Shown piece after piece: positions 47,176 through 56,505 of a stretch of 64,000 nt of DNA; position 1 is the first letter of the stretch, and the number at the start of each line of letters is the position of its first letter. A model generated the notes under the pieces. The model was given only the letters and a program-made list of their open reading frames with translations, did no database searches and was not told the origin of the DNA. The translations under genes and the position numbers were made by a program. Source of the stretch: AP-15 sp963747735 (GTDB lineage Bacteria > Pseudomonadota > Alphaproteobacteria > ATCC43930 > CGMCC-115725); contig CAVVGE010000015.1 in NCBI GenBank assembly GCA_963747735.1, forward strand, positions 72,998-136,997. The letters are read 5' to 3'.

Positions 47176-48816
47176 TTAACCGCCGTCATTCGATTTCGGC
47201 TCGGGGCCGAGCAAGGCTCTGGCCGCGGCCAGCTCGGCCTCGTCCCAATAGCCGATCGAGATGCCCGAGCGGAGCTGGCGGCCCCGCGCGTAGGCGGCGA
47301 TCTTTTGGTCCGGCATCGTGATCCGGTTGTGGTCGCGCAACGCCCAGTCGAAGAGCGCATCGCGCAGCCGCGCCCGTTCGCTCTCGAAACGCGGATCGGC
47401 GCCGAGATCGTCGAGCTCGTGCGGGTCGGTCGCAAGGTCGAAGAGCATCGGCCGGAACCCGGTCGCATGGATCAGCTTCCAGCGGCCGTCGAGCACCATG
47501 TGGAGCCGGCAGTCGCCGATCGGCTGGTTGAGTGTCAGCCGCGCCTCGAGCATCGAATAGTCGTATTCGGAAAAGACGCAATGCCGCCACTGCGCCGGCA
47601 TCTCGCCGCGCAGCAATGGCAGGAGCGAACGGCCTTCGACGATATGCGGCGGTGCCTCGCCGCCAAAATATTCGATAAAGCTCGGCACCAGGTCGATCGC
47701 CTCGACCAAGGCCGCGCAGCTGGCGCCGCGCGTCCGGTCGGCTTCCGGGTCGGGGTCGGCGACGATCAGCGGCACCTTGACCGCGCAATCGTGGAAAAAA
47801 TCTTTTTCGCCGAGCCAGTGGTCGCCGAGATAGTCGCCATGGTCGGAGGTGAAGACCACCATCGTGTTTTGGGCGAGCCCGCGCTCGTCGAGAAAGCGAA
47901 ACAGGTTCCCGAGCTGGTCGTCGATCTCTTGGACGAGACCCATATAGGCCGGGATGACGCGGGCGCGGATTTCGTCGCGGGAAAAGTTGCGTGACGGCCG
48001 CATCGCCATATAGGCGCCAAAGACCGGGTGCGGGTCGGCGCGCTCGGCCTGCGCCCGCACCGCGGGGAGGATGTCAGCGGCGCCGTAACGCGCGTGGTAG
48101 GGTGCGGGCGCGATATAGGGCCAATGCGGCTTGATATAGGAGAGGTGCAGGCACCACGGGCGGCCGTCCGCCGCTGCAGCCTCGATGAAATCCATCGCGC
48201 GGCGGGTCGTGTACGCGGTCTCCGAATGCTCCTTCGGAATGCGCGCGGGCTTGTCGGCGTGCGCCAAGAGCCAGCCGCTCAGCACCCTGCCGTCGGCGTC
48301 CTCGGCGGAATTCGCCCATTCCTCCCACGGATTTTCGGCAGCAAAGCCGTGCTCGCGCAGATAGGCGTCGTAGCGCTGCCCCGGCCGGCTCGCCGGGTGG
48401 AGGCCGTCGTCGCGCTCGAACGGCTCGAACCCGCACTCGCCGAGAGGCACACCGATTGCCGTCGCCGGGTCGATGCCGAGCCGCGCCATGCCCGCGACAT
48501 CGGCGGCCATGTGAGTCTTGCCGACCAGCACATTGCGCACGCCGAGCGGCTTCAGGTGGTCGCCCAAGGTCGGCTCGCCGGCGCGCAACGGAAAGCCGTT
48601 CCAATTGCTGCCGTGCGAGCGCATGTAGCGGCCCGTGTAAAAGCTCATTCGCGACGGCCCGCAGACCGGCGACTGCACATAGGCATTGGTAAAGCGCACA
48701 CCGCGCCGGGCGAGCGCGTCGAGGTTCGGCGTCGCGAGAGAGGGATGGCCGTAGCAGCCGAGGTAGTCGAAGCGCAGCTGGTCGCACATGATAAAGAGGA
48801 TGTTGCGTCCGGCCAC
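47176..48816 (-). CDS. Sulfatase / alkaline-phosphatase-superfamily hydrolase
   Basis: 546 residues from GTG 48816 with GAGGAG upstream. NILFIMCDQLRFDYLGCYGH provides the metal-binding Asp region, and PVCGPSRMSFYTGRYMRSHG holds the CxPSR motif whose Cys is turned into formylglycine in true sulfatases. VVFTSDHGDYLGDHWLGEKD supplies other metal ligands and TVVDPDPEA-like sequence follows. No signal peptide is visible, so it is probably cytoplasmic. Choline- or aryl-sulfate ester and phosphonate ester hydrolysis are possible; the substrate is unknown. A maturase gene is not in this window. Confidence 0.87.
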   Translation of the reverse strand: MAGRNILFIMCDQLRFDYLGCYGHPSLATPNLDALARRGVRFTNAYVQSPVCGPSRMSFYTGRYMRSHGSNWNGFPLRAGEPTLGDHLKPLGVRNVLVGKTHMAADVAGMARLGIDPATAIGVPLGECGFEPFERDDGLHPASRPGQRYDAYLREHGFAAENPWEEWANSAEDADGRVLSGWLLAHADKPARIPKEHSETAYTTRRAMDFIEAAAADGRPWCLHLSYIKPHWPYIAPAPYHARYGAADILPAVRAQAERADPHPVFGAYMAMRPSRNFSRDEIRARVIPAYMGLVQEIDDQLGNLFRFLDERGLAQNTMVVFTSDHGDYLGDHWLGEKDFFHDCAVKVPLIVADPDPEADRTRGASCAALVEAIDLVPSFIEYFGGEAPPHIVEGRSLLPLLRGEMPAQWRHCVFSEYDYSMLEARLTLNQPIGDCRLHMVLDGRWKLIHATGFRPMLFDLATDPHELDDLGADPRFESERARLRDALFDWALRDHNRITMPDQKIAAYARGRQLRSGISIGYWDEAELAAARALLGPEPKSNDGG

Positions 48817-48826
48817 GGGCGGCTCC

Positions 48827-48950
48827 TCAGAGCGACAACAGGCGCGGCAGCCACAGCGCGATCGCCGGGAATGCCGTCAAGGATTATCAAAAAGGTGCGA
48901 CGACGACGATCAGGATATCGATCGCCAGCGGACCGGCGAACGTCGGGCCG
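48827..48950 (-). pseudogene. Relic of a TRAP transporter large permease (DctM-like), C-terminal end
   Basis: Reading on the minus strand gives FAGPLAIDILIVVVAPF, two in-frame stops, then LTAFPAIALWLPRLLSL and TGA. The last part resembles the C-terminal helix of DctM permeases, which ends in fPALALWLP-type sequence. The fragment lies alone between coxM and the sulfatase; the rest of a TRAP operon is absent. Short length makes this tentative. Confidence 0.45.
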
Positions 48951-48956
48951 GCTCCG

Positions 48957-49751
48957 CTAGCCGCAGGCGGCGACCGCGCGGCGGGCCATGACGCCGACGA
49001 GGTGGGCGCGGTATTCGGCTGACGCGTGGATGTCGGAGTTGAGGCCGGTGTCGGGGATCGTGATGTCCTTGATCGCGTCGGGGGTAAACGACCGGTCGAG
49101 GGCGGCTTCCATCTCGGGGACGCGGAAGACGCAGGCACCCGCACCGGTGATGGCGACGCGCACGCCCGACGGGGTGCGCGCGACAAAGGCGCCGACGATC
49201 GCATAGCGCGAGGCCGGGTTGCGGAATTTCTGGTAGTTCGCGGTCTGGATCTTTGGGAACCGCACCGAAGTGACGATCTCGGTCGGCTCGAGCGCCGTCT
49301 CGAAAATGCCGGTGAAGAAATTGTCGGCGGCGATTTCGCGCTTGACCGTGTGCACGGTGGCGCCGAGCGCCACGAATGCGGCCGGATAGTCGGCTGCCGG
49401 ATCGTTGTTTGAGATCGAGCCGCCGATCGTGCCGCGGTTGCGCACTGCCGGGTCGCCGATCATGCCGGCCAGCGCCGCCAAGGCCGGGATCGCCTGCTTG
49501 ACGAGCGGCGAGCGGTTGACCTCGGCGTGGCGCGTCATCGCCCCGATGACGACCGCATCGCCCGCGTCGGTGATCCCGCGCAAGGATGCGATCGCGGCGA
49601 GATCGACGAGGTCGGAGGGCTTTGCCAGCCGCAATTTCAGGGTCGGGATCAGGGTCATGCCGCCGGCGACGAGCTTTGCCTCCTCGTCGGCGGCGAGCAG
49701 GTTGGCGACCTCGTCGAGGCTCGCCGGCTTGTGGTAGGTGAATTCGTACAT
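48957..49751 (-). CDS. CO-dehydrogenase-like FAD-binding subunit (CoxM)
   Basis: 264 residues. KLVAGGMTLIPTLKLRLAKP is the first FAD-binding motif and MIGDPAVRNRGTIGGSISNN the second, both typical of CoxM/CutM medium subunits of the xanthine oxidase family. It would pass electrons from the small subunit's iron-sulfur clusters onward through FAD. It follows coxL after a 107-bp gap that contains a large palindrome, so expression relative to coxL may be uneven. Confidence 0.9.
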   Translation of the reverse strand: MYEFTYHKPASLDEVANLLAADEEAKLVAGGMTLIPTLKLRLAKPSDLVDLAAIASLRGITDAGDAVVIGAMTRHAEVNRSPLVKQAIPALAALAGMIGDPAVRNRGTIGGSISNNDPAADYPAAFVALGATVHTVKREIAADNFFTGIFETALEPTEIVTSVRFPKIQTANYQKFRNPASRYAIVGAFVARTPSGVRVAITGAGACVFRVPEMEAALDRSFTPDAIKDITIPDTGLNSDIHASAEYRAHLVGVMARRAVAACG

Positions 49752-49781
49752 CGGGCTCTCCCTATTGCGTCGGCGGCGTCA

Positions 49782-49829
49782 CCCCCACCCTAACCCTCCC
49801 CCGCCCGCGGGGGAGGGTTAGGGTGGGGG
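49782..49829. repeat. Perfect 23-bp inverted repeat (intergenic palindrome)
   Basis: Arms at 49782-49804 and 49807-49829 are exact complements (beginning CCCCCACCCTAACCCTCC) around a CC loop. The hairpin sits between coxL and coxM. Its TTAGGG-like core and C/G-rich arms resemble dispersed palindromes seen in many alphaproteobacterial genomes. It could attenuate transcription, protect mRNA ends, or be a mobile unit. Confidence 0.9.
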
Positions 49830-49858
49830 CCTGCCGGGCCGAGAGGCGTCTTCAAGTC

Positions 49859-52235
49859 TCAATCCGCGGCGAGCGGGTGGCGGTGTTGCTGGATCAGCCG
49901 CCACAGCTTTTCGGGGGTCGCGGGCATGTCTACATGGTGCACGCCGAGCGGCTTCAGCGCATCGACAAGCGCGTTGGTGATCGCCGCCGGCGCACCGATC
50001 GCACCCGCCTCGCCGCAGCCTTTGACGCCGAGCGGGTTGTGCGTGCACAAGCGTCGTGTTGGTCGACAGCGAAAACAACGGCAGGTCGTCGGCGCGCGGC
50101 ATCGCGTAATCGTTGTAGGAGCCGGTCAAGAGCTGCCCGGTTTCCTTGTCGTAGACGCAGCCTTCGAGCAATGCCTGGCCGATCCCTTGCGCGAGCCCGC
50201 CATGGACCTGGCCCGCGACGATCATCGGGTTGATGATCCGCCCGAAATCGTCGCTCGCGGTAAATCGGACGACCGAGGTGCGGCCGGTCTCCGGGTCGAT
50301 CTCGACCTCGGCGATATGCGCGCCCGACGGGTAGGTGAAGTTTTTCGGGTCGTAGAACGCGGTCTCGTCGAGCCCCGGCTCGAGGTCTTCGGGATAGTTG
50401 TGCGGCACATAGGCGGTCAGCGCCACCTCGCCAAAGGTTTTCGAGCGGTCGGTGCCGGCGACCGTGAACTTGCCGTCGGCGAATTCGACATCGGCCTCGG
50501 CGGCTTCGAGCAGGTGGGCCGCGATCTTGCGGCCCTTGGCGACGACCTTGTCCATCGCCTTGACGATCGCGCTGCCGCCGACCGCCAACGAGCGCGAGCC
50601 GTAGGTGCCCATGCCGTAGGGGATCTTCGCGGTGTCGCCGTGCACGATCTCGATGCTTTCGAGCGGGATGCCGAGCTGGTCGGCGACGAGCTGGGCAAAG
50701 GTCGTCTCGTGTCCCTGGCCGTGGCTGTGCGAGCCGGTCAAGACCGACACGCTGCCGGTCGGGTGGACCCGGACCGCGGCACTCTCGTAGAGGCCCGCGC
50801 GAGCACCCAGCGAGCCTGCGACGGCCGAGGGCGCGAGGCCGCACGCCTCGATATAGGTGGCGATGCCGATGCCGCGCAATTTGCCTCGGCCGAGCGCGTC
50901 GCGGCGACGGGCCTCGAAGCCGGCATAGTCGGCGGCCTGCAACGCCATCTCCAGAGTCGTGCCGTAGTCGCCGCTGTCGTATTGCAAAGCGACCGGGGTC
51001 TGATAGGGATAGGCGTCCTTCGGGATGAAGTTGCGGCGGCGCAATTCGGCCGGGTCCATGCCGATCTCGTCGGCGGCGAGGTCGACGATGCGCTCCAACA
51101 GATACGTCGCCTCCGGTCGGCCGGCGCCGCGATAGGCATCGACCGGGACGGTGTGGGTGAACACCGCCTTGGTCTCGACATAGATAGCAGGCGTCGTGTA
51201 GGTGCCGGCGAGCAGGGTGCCGTAAAGATAAGTCGGAATGCAGGGCGCAAAGGTCGAGAGATACCCGCCCATATTGGCGATCGTCGACACCTTGAGCGCC
51301 AAGAACTTGCCGTGCTGGTCGAGACCCAATTCGACATGGGTTACGTGGTCGCGGCCATGCGCGTCGGACATAAAGCTTTCCGAGCGCTCGGCGGTCCATT
51401 TGACCGGGCGGCGCAATTTGCCGGCGGCCCAGGTGACGATCGCCTCCTCGGCATAATGATAGATTTTCGAGCCGAAGCCGCCGCCGACATCGGGGGCGAC
51501 GACGCGCAATTTCAACTCTGGGATGTGCAGCACAAAGGCGCCCATCAAGAGGCGGATGACGTGCGGGTTCTGGCTGGTTGTGTATAGGGTATAATCCCCT
51601 GTAGCTCTGTCGTATTCGCCGATCGCGGCGCGCGGCTCCATCGCGTTGGGGACGAGGCGGTTGTTGACGAGGTCGAGCCTGACGACGCGTGCGGCTGTGG
51701 CGAGTGCCGCATCGACCGCGGCCGGATCGCCCAGATGCCAGTCATAGCAAAGGTTGCCCGGGGCCTCGGCGAAGACCTGGGGCGCCCCCGGCTTTAGCGC
51801 CTCGGCGGGGTCGGTGACCGCCCTTTCCTCGGCGTAATCGACACGGATTTGGTCGGCCGCCTCGCGCGCCTCGTCGAGCGTCTCGGCGATGACGACGGCG
51901 ACCTGGTCGCCGACATGGCGCACCCGGTCGGTGGCGAGCGGCGGGTGCGGCGGCTCGGCCATCGGCGAGCCGTCCTTCGAATGCACCTGCCAGCCGCAGG
52001 GCAGCCCGCCGACCCCGTCGGCCGCCATGTCCTTGCCGGTATAGATGGCGGCAACCCCGGCTGCCCGCGCCGCGGCGGCGGTATCGATGCCGGTGATGCG
52101 GGCATGCGCGTGCGGGCTTCTGAGGATATAGGCGTGGAGCTGGTGCGGGCGGTCGATGTCGTCGGTGTAGTTGCCCTGCCCGGTCAGAAAGCGGAAATCC
52201 TCGCGCCGCCTGACCGCCGTGCCGACGGTAGCCAC
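49859..52235 (-). CDS. CO-dehydrogenase-like molybdenum subunit (CoxL, form II), frameshifted near its end
   Basis: About 792 residues once corrected. VVAPDVGGGFGSKIYHYAEE, VDAYRGAGRPEATYLLERIV and GSHSHGQGHETTFAQLVADQ are hallmarks of CoxL-type molybdopterin subunits. The loop AYRGAGR marks form II; authentic CO oxidation needs form I (AYRCSFR), so this enzyme's substrate is uncertain and may be another aldehyde or heterocycle. Near 50050 an extra base shifts the frame; correction restores CTHNPLGVKGCGEAGAIGAP. It follows coxS after 4 bp. Confidence 0.9.
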
Positions 52236-52239
52236 GGCC

Positions 52240-52749
<510 letters not shown>

Positions 52750-52866
52750 CGCCACCTCCCTGCGTCTGCGCCATCTCGCCCGGCCGCCCGCGGACGACCG
52801 CTGCCCGGCTAATGATCATGCCCGCCCGCCTCCGGTCAAGGCGCTCGCGGGAGGCAGCGGACGGCT

Positions 52867-53529
52867 TTAGCGGACCCCGCCGTGGCGGGTGAAATAGAAC
52901 AGCATCGCCGCGACCAGCGCGGCGAGCCCGGTGACCCAAACAGCTGGCGGAATGCGCATATCCCTGGCTGCGGCAAGAATGGGGGCGCCGGCGAGCGCGG
53001 GCGCGTCGGTCGCCCGGCGCTCCATCGCCGCCGCCTGCGGCCCGCCTGCGGCCGGGGCCGGTCCGGCCGCTTCCTGCGATGCCGGCTCGGGCGCCATCGC
53101 CCCGGCAAAGCGCTCGAAAAAATCGGCCGCCATCTTGCGCGAGGTCGCGTCGATCAGCCGCGAGCCGATCTGCGCGAGCTTGCCGCCGACATGCGCCTGG
53201 ACCGCGTATTTGAGCAATGTCGCCTCGCCGCCCTCCTCGTCGAGATCGACCTTGGCGCTCCCTTTGGCAAAGCCGGCGACGCCGCCGCTACCCTCGCCCG
53301 AAATCGTGTAGCCCTTGGGCGGATCGAGATCGGACAAATTGACCTTGCCGGCAAAATTCGCCCTGACCGGCCCGACCTTGGCTACGACCTTGGCGGTAAA
53401 CTCGGTCGGCGACACCTTTTCGATCGTCTCGCAGCCGGGGATGCATCGTTTCAATATCTCCGGGTCGTTCAACGCCTCCCAGACCCGCTGGCGCGGTGCG
53501 GGGATATGAAATTCGCCAGTCATTTCCAT
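52867..53529 (-). CDS. CoxG-like SRPBCC membrane-anchored protein
   Basis: 220 residues from ATG 53529. MEMTGEFHIPAPRQRVWEAL is the start of the SRPBCC (START-like) domain; LKRCIPGCETIEKV, SGEGSGGVAGFAKGSAKVDL and LIDATSRKMAADFFERF follow. The C-terminus ends in a membrane helix (AVWVTGLAALVAAMLFYFT). CoxG recruits CO dehydrogenase to the membrane quinone pool, so the same is likely here. It is the first gene of the operon; the region upstream (53530-53688) probably holds its promoter and that of the divergent sigma gene. Confidence 0.88.
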   Translation of the reverse strand: MEMTGEFHIPAPRQRVWEALNDPEILKRCIPGCETIEKVSPTEFTAKVVAKVGPVRANFAGKVNLSDLDPPKGYTISGEGSGGVAGFAKGSAKVDLDEEGGEATLLKYAVQAHVGGKLAQIGSRLIDATSRKMAADFFERFAGAMAPEPASQEAAGPAPAAGGPQAAAMERRATDAPALAGAPILAAARDMRIPPAVWVTGLAALVAAMLFYFTRHGGVR

Positions 53530-53688
53530 CGGCACGATCCCTTTCTCTACCGCCCCAGTGTGGTGAGCGGGTCGGCGCATTGCAACGGAGCGCGCGGCCG
53601 GCGATCCGCGGCCCCCCTCGCGACACCGGGGCGGCGAATAAAGCCGCGTATTTATGCGGTCTTCCCAAAGGTGGTGTAGAAATCGTCA

Positions 53689-54240
53689 ATGTCGTGGTTC
53701 GGCGAGCGGCGGCGCAGGGGCCGGTTCGAGGCGGTGGTGCTGCCCCATCTCGACGCCGCCTATGCGCTGGCGCGGTGGCTGACGCGCAACGATGCCGATG
53801 CGGCCGATGTCGTGCAGGAGGCGATGCTGCGGGCGTTCCGTTATTTCGACAGCTATCGCGAGGGCGACGCCAAGAGCTGGGTGCTGCGGATCGTGCGGCG
53901 TAGCGCCTACAGCTGGCTCGAGCGCAACCGGCCGGCCGAAATCCTGCCGCTCGACGACGACGAGGATCCCGGCCAGGCCGGGTTCGAGCCGACCGGCGGC
54001 CGGAGCACCGAAACCTTGCTGCAAAGCCGCTCCGACCTGCGCCGGCTCGACCGGCTGATCGAGGCCCTGCCGGCGCCGTTGCGCGAGGCGATCGTGCTGC
54101 GTGAGCTGGAGGAGCTCGACTATAAGGCGATCGCCGAGGTCACCGGGGTGCCGATCGGCACGGTCATGTCCAGATTGCATCGCGCCCGCACAGCACTGCG
54201 CCGGGCGTGGGATGCGAAGGAGGGAAGCGGTGCGGTGTGA
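53689..54240 (+). CDS. ECF-type RNA polymerase sigma factor
   Basis: 183 residues. Region 2 reads DAAYALARWLTRNDADAADV and VQEAMLRAFRYFDSYREGDA; region 4 reads LRRLDRLIEALPAPLREAIV and KAIAEVTGVPIGTVMSRLHR. No region 3 is present, as in ECF sigma factors. A cognate anti-sigma gene follows with an 11-bp overlap. Promoter targets are unknown; ECF genes are often autoregulated, and 53581-53688 contains the upstream region, but I found no convincing -35/-10 pair. Confidence 0.92.
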   Translation: MSWFGERRRRGRFEAVVLPHLDAAYALARWLTRNDADAADVVQEAMLRAFRYFDSYREGDAKSWVLRIVRRSAYSWLERNRPAEILPLDDDEDPGQAGFEPTGGRSTETLLQSRSDLRRLDRLIEALPAPLREAIVLRELEELDYKAIAEVTGVPIGTVMSRLHRARTALRRAWDAKEGSGAV

Positions 54241-54991
54241 GGAGGCCCGCCGGCGGCTCGACGCCTATATCGACGGCGAGCTCGGCGCGGCCGAGCAAGC
54301 CTCGTTGCGCGAGCACCTGGCGGGCTGCGGCGAATGCGGCCCGGAGGCGGAGGCGGTCGAGCGTTTGCGCGCCGGCATCCGCGAGGCGGCCCCCCGTTAT
54401 CGCGCGCCGCCCGGGTTGCGCAGGCAGATCCACGCGGCGCTGCGCCGCGAGCGGACGGCCCCGGCAAGATCCTTGTGGCGGGCGCCCGGCTGGCTCGCCT
54501 ATGCCGCCTCGATCCTGGTCGCGGTCGCGGTCGGCGCAGGCGGCACCTATGTGCTGACCGGCGAACGCCAGGAAAGCACCCTCGCCAACGAGATCATCGA
54601 CAACCACCTGCGCTCGCTGCTCGGCACCCACCTGACCGATGTCGCCTCCTCGGACAAGCACACGGTCAAGCCGTGGTTTGCCGGCCGCACCGATGTGTCG
54701 CCGCCGGGGATCGACCTCGCCGCAGACGGCTTCCCGCTCGTCGGCGGCCGGCTCGACCTGGTCGAGGGAAAGCCGGTGCCGGCCCTCGTCTATCGCGCCG
54801 GCAAGCACGTCATCAACGTCTTCGTGCTGCCGGCGCAAAAGGGGGATCTGGGCGAAGCCGCCAGCCGGCGCGGCTACACCCTGCACCATTGGAGCGAGGG
54901 CGATATCGGCTATTGGGCGGTGTCCGACGCCTCGGCCGAAGAATTCGCCCGGTTCGAAGCGGCCTTCCGCGCCGCCGCCAACGGCAAGTGA
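54230..54991 (+). CDS. Anti-sigma factor with zinc-finger N-terminus
   Basis: 253 residues from GTG 54230, with AAGGAGGG 6 bases upstream. The zinc-binding anti-sigma domain spans CEEARRRLDAYIDGELGAAE and REHLAGCGECG (a HxxxCxxC motif). A single membrane helix (LAYAASILVAVAVGAGGTYV) follows, then a periplasmic part that ends RRGYTLHHWSEGDIGYWAVS. It should hold the sigma factor inactive at the membrane until a periplasmic signal arrives. The signal is unknown. It overlaps the sigma gene by 11 bp. Confidence 0.87.
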   Translation: MRCEEARRRLDAYIDGELGAAEQASLREHLAGCGECGPEAEAVERLRAGIREAAPRYRAPPGLRRQIHAALRRERTAPARSLWRAPGWLAYAASILVAVAVGAGGTYVLTGERQESTLANEIIDNHLRSLLGTHLTDVASSDKHTVKPWFAGRTDVSPPGIDLAADGFPLVGGRLDLVEGKPVPALVYRAGKHVINVFVLPAQKGDLGEAASRRGYTLHHWSEGDIGYWAVSDASAEEFARFEAAFRAAANGK

Positions 54992-55010
54992 CGTGACGGC
55001 AAGCGACGTG
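54981..55010. repeat. 15-bp tandem duplication at the anti-sigma/acetyltransferase junction
   Basis: ACGGCAAG[T/C]GACGTG occurs twice in a row at 54981-54995 and 54996-55010. The first copy contains the anti-sigma stop TGA and both copies contain a GTG that can start the acetyltransferase. It is probably a recent duplication that added a second in-frame start. Confidence 0.9.
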
Positions 55011-55478
55011 ACGGGGATCGAGATCCGCGAGGCTGCGTGGCCGGCCGACCGGGAGACCGTCGCGCGCTTGATGCGCGATTATGTCGATAGCCTCGATGTC
55101 GATCTCGGCTTTCAGCAGGTCGAAGCCGAGCTGGCCCTATTGCCGGGGTGCTACGCCCGGCCGGGGGGCGTCGTGTTGATCGCGCGCAAGCTGGGCGAGC
55201 CGGCGGGCATCGTCGCCTATCGCCCCAAAGGCTGCGCGGGGTGCGAAATGAAGCGCCTCTATGTGCGGCCCTGTTGCCGCGGCAACGATCTCGGCCGGCG
55301 GCTGTGCGAGGCGCTGATCGCCGACGCCCGCGCGCACGGCTATCGCCGGATGGTGCTCGATACCCTGTCGTCGATGACCGCCGCGCGCCGGCTCTACCAT
55401 GCGCTCGGCTTTCGCACGACGGTGCCTTATTACGACAACCCGCTCCCCGGCACCCTCTATCTGGCGCTCGACCTCTAA
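54993..55478 (+). CDS. GNAT-family N-acetyltransferase
   Basis: 161 residues from GTG 54993, or 156 from the duplicated GTG 55008. IREAAWPADRETVARLMRDY begins it, and KRLYVRPCCRGNDLGRRLCE is the acetyl-CoA-binding motif A; YHALGFRTTVPYYDNPLPGT closes the fold. Substrates of such small GNAT enzymes range from amino acids and antibiotics to protein N-termini; nothing here is specific. The start overlaps the anti-sigma stop region, so it may be co-translated. Confidence 0.85.
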   Translation: MTASDVTGIEIREAAWPADRETVARLMRDYVDSLDVDLGFQQVEAELALLPGCYARPGGVVLIARKLGEPAGIVAYRPKGCAGCEMKRLYVRPCCRGNDLGRRLCEALIADARAHGYRRMVLDTLSSMTAARRLYHALGFRTTVPYYDNPLPGTLYLALDL

Positions 55479-55652
55479 TGGGAGTCTCACCGGATATGGC
55501 GGCGGGATCAGCCGGCAGCGCTGGCTGCTTATTCATGAGGGTGTCGCTTTTGGAGAAGTCTGCGACAAGACAAATCCCAGAACCGACATGAATGCCCTGA
55601 ACGCTTGTGCTGGGTCTGCGGACGAGCTTTCCTGGAGGCCGAGAAGCATACA

Positions 55653-56330
55653 TTAGTGGAGGTTTTCTGATCTGAAGACAGGTCGCCGCAAAAGCTGAAG
55701 CCTTTCGGAAGATGAACAAAAAGGGAGATCTTTTGATTTTTGTTCGGCCTTACCAGCCGATCCCCGCGTGCGACGAATCTCGGTCGGTGGCCTACCGTAC
55801 ACTTCAACAAAGACGGAGTTGAACCGTCGCAGGCTCCGAAAGCCCGCCTGTATCGCTATCTCGGTCATCGGCAGGCTGGTCTGGTCCAAAAGCCGTTTAG
55901 CTCGCTGCACCCGTGCGGTCCTTGCCACTTTTGAAGGACTAGCCCGGAGATGACGCGCGAATAGTCGCGTCAGCTGCCTTGACCCCATGCCGAGGCGCTG
56001 GGCTAAGCGCTCCACAGTGGCTCCCTCCTGATCGAGTGCCCCCTCCTCGGCGATGAGCCGCAGTGCCCGCTCGACGGTCGCGCGGCTGCCGATCCAGGCG
56101 CTGGAAAAGGGAGCGGCTTCGGGCCGGCAGCGCAGGCATGGGCGGAAGCCGGCCGCCTCCGCCGCGGCGGCCGACGGGAAGAACGAAACGTTGGCCGACC
56201 GGGCGGGGCGCACCGGACAGACCGGACGGCAGTAGATGCCGGTGGTATGGACGCCGGTATAGAACCGCCCGTCATAGGCCGCGTTTCGCGCTAAGCGCGC
56301 ACGATCACATTCCGCAAAGTCGAGCGACAT
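55653..56330 (-). CDS. Ada-like regulator: zinc domain plus AraC HTH, truncated
   Basis: 226 residues from ATG 56330. The Ada N-terminal zinc domain has TGIYCRPVCPVRPARSANVS and CLRCRPEAAP (four Cys, one of which accepts methyl phosphotriester groups). An AraC-type HTH follows (VERLAQRLGMGSRQLTRLFA; MTEIAIQAGFRSLRRFNSVF). In family members this is followed by an AlkA DNA-glycosylase or a methyltransferase domain; here it ends soon after EVYGRPPTEIRR in a tail encoded by AT-richer DNA. It could still regulate adaptive-response genes but lacks the repair domain. Confidence 0.8.
   Translation of the reverse strand: MSLDFAECDRARLARNAAYDGRFYTGVHTTGIYCRPVCPVRPARSANVSFFPSAAAAEAAGFRPCLRCRPEAAPFSSAWIGSRATVERALRLIAEEGALDQEGATVERLAQRLGMGSRQLTRLFARHLRASPSKVARTARVQRAKRLLDQTSLPMTEIAIQAGFRSLRRFNSVFVEVYGRPPTEIRRTRGSAGKAEQKSKDLPFCSSSERLQLLRRPVFRSENLH
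55714..55745. repeat. 9-bp inverted repeat in an AT-richer patch
   Basis: GAACAAAAA at 55714-55722 and TTTTTGTTC at 55737-55745 are perfect complements around a 14-base loop. They lie inside the 3' end of the Ada-like gene, where composition turns less GC-rich (about 55490-55760). It may mark the edge of inserted DNA or act as a weak terminator. Confidence 0.7.
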
Positions 56331-56505
56331 GCGCACGATCATAGACGCTGCCGCTTCTCGACCAGACTCCCTTTTGGGGATGGAGTCCGGTTTTGGCCAG
56401 CAACAGCGGCTCGGTTCCCCTACGTCTGATCGCGAGCGCTCAGGACGGTGATCCGCCCGCCACGAGACGCTTCAGGCACCTAACGTCAGCCGACTTCGCG
56501 GGAGA

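Noticed and set aside
55490..55652. Small Cys-rich peptide reading RLCWVCGRAFLEAEK
   Set aside because: The open frame lacks a convincing start and ribosome site; left as part of the AT-richer patch.
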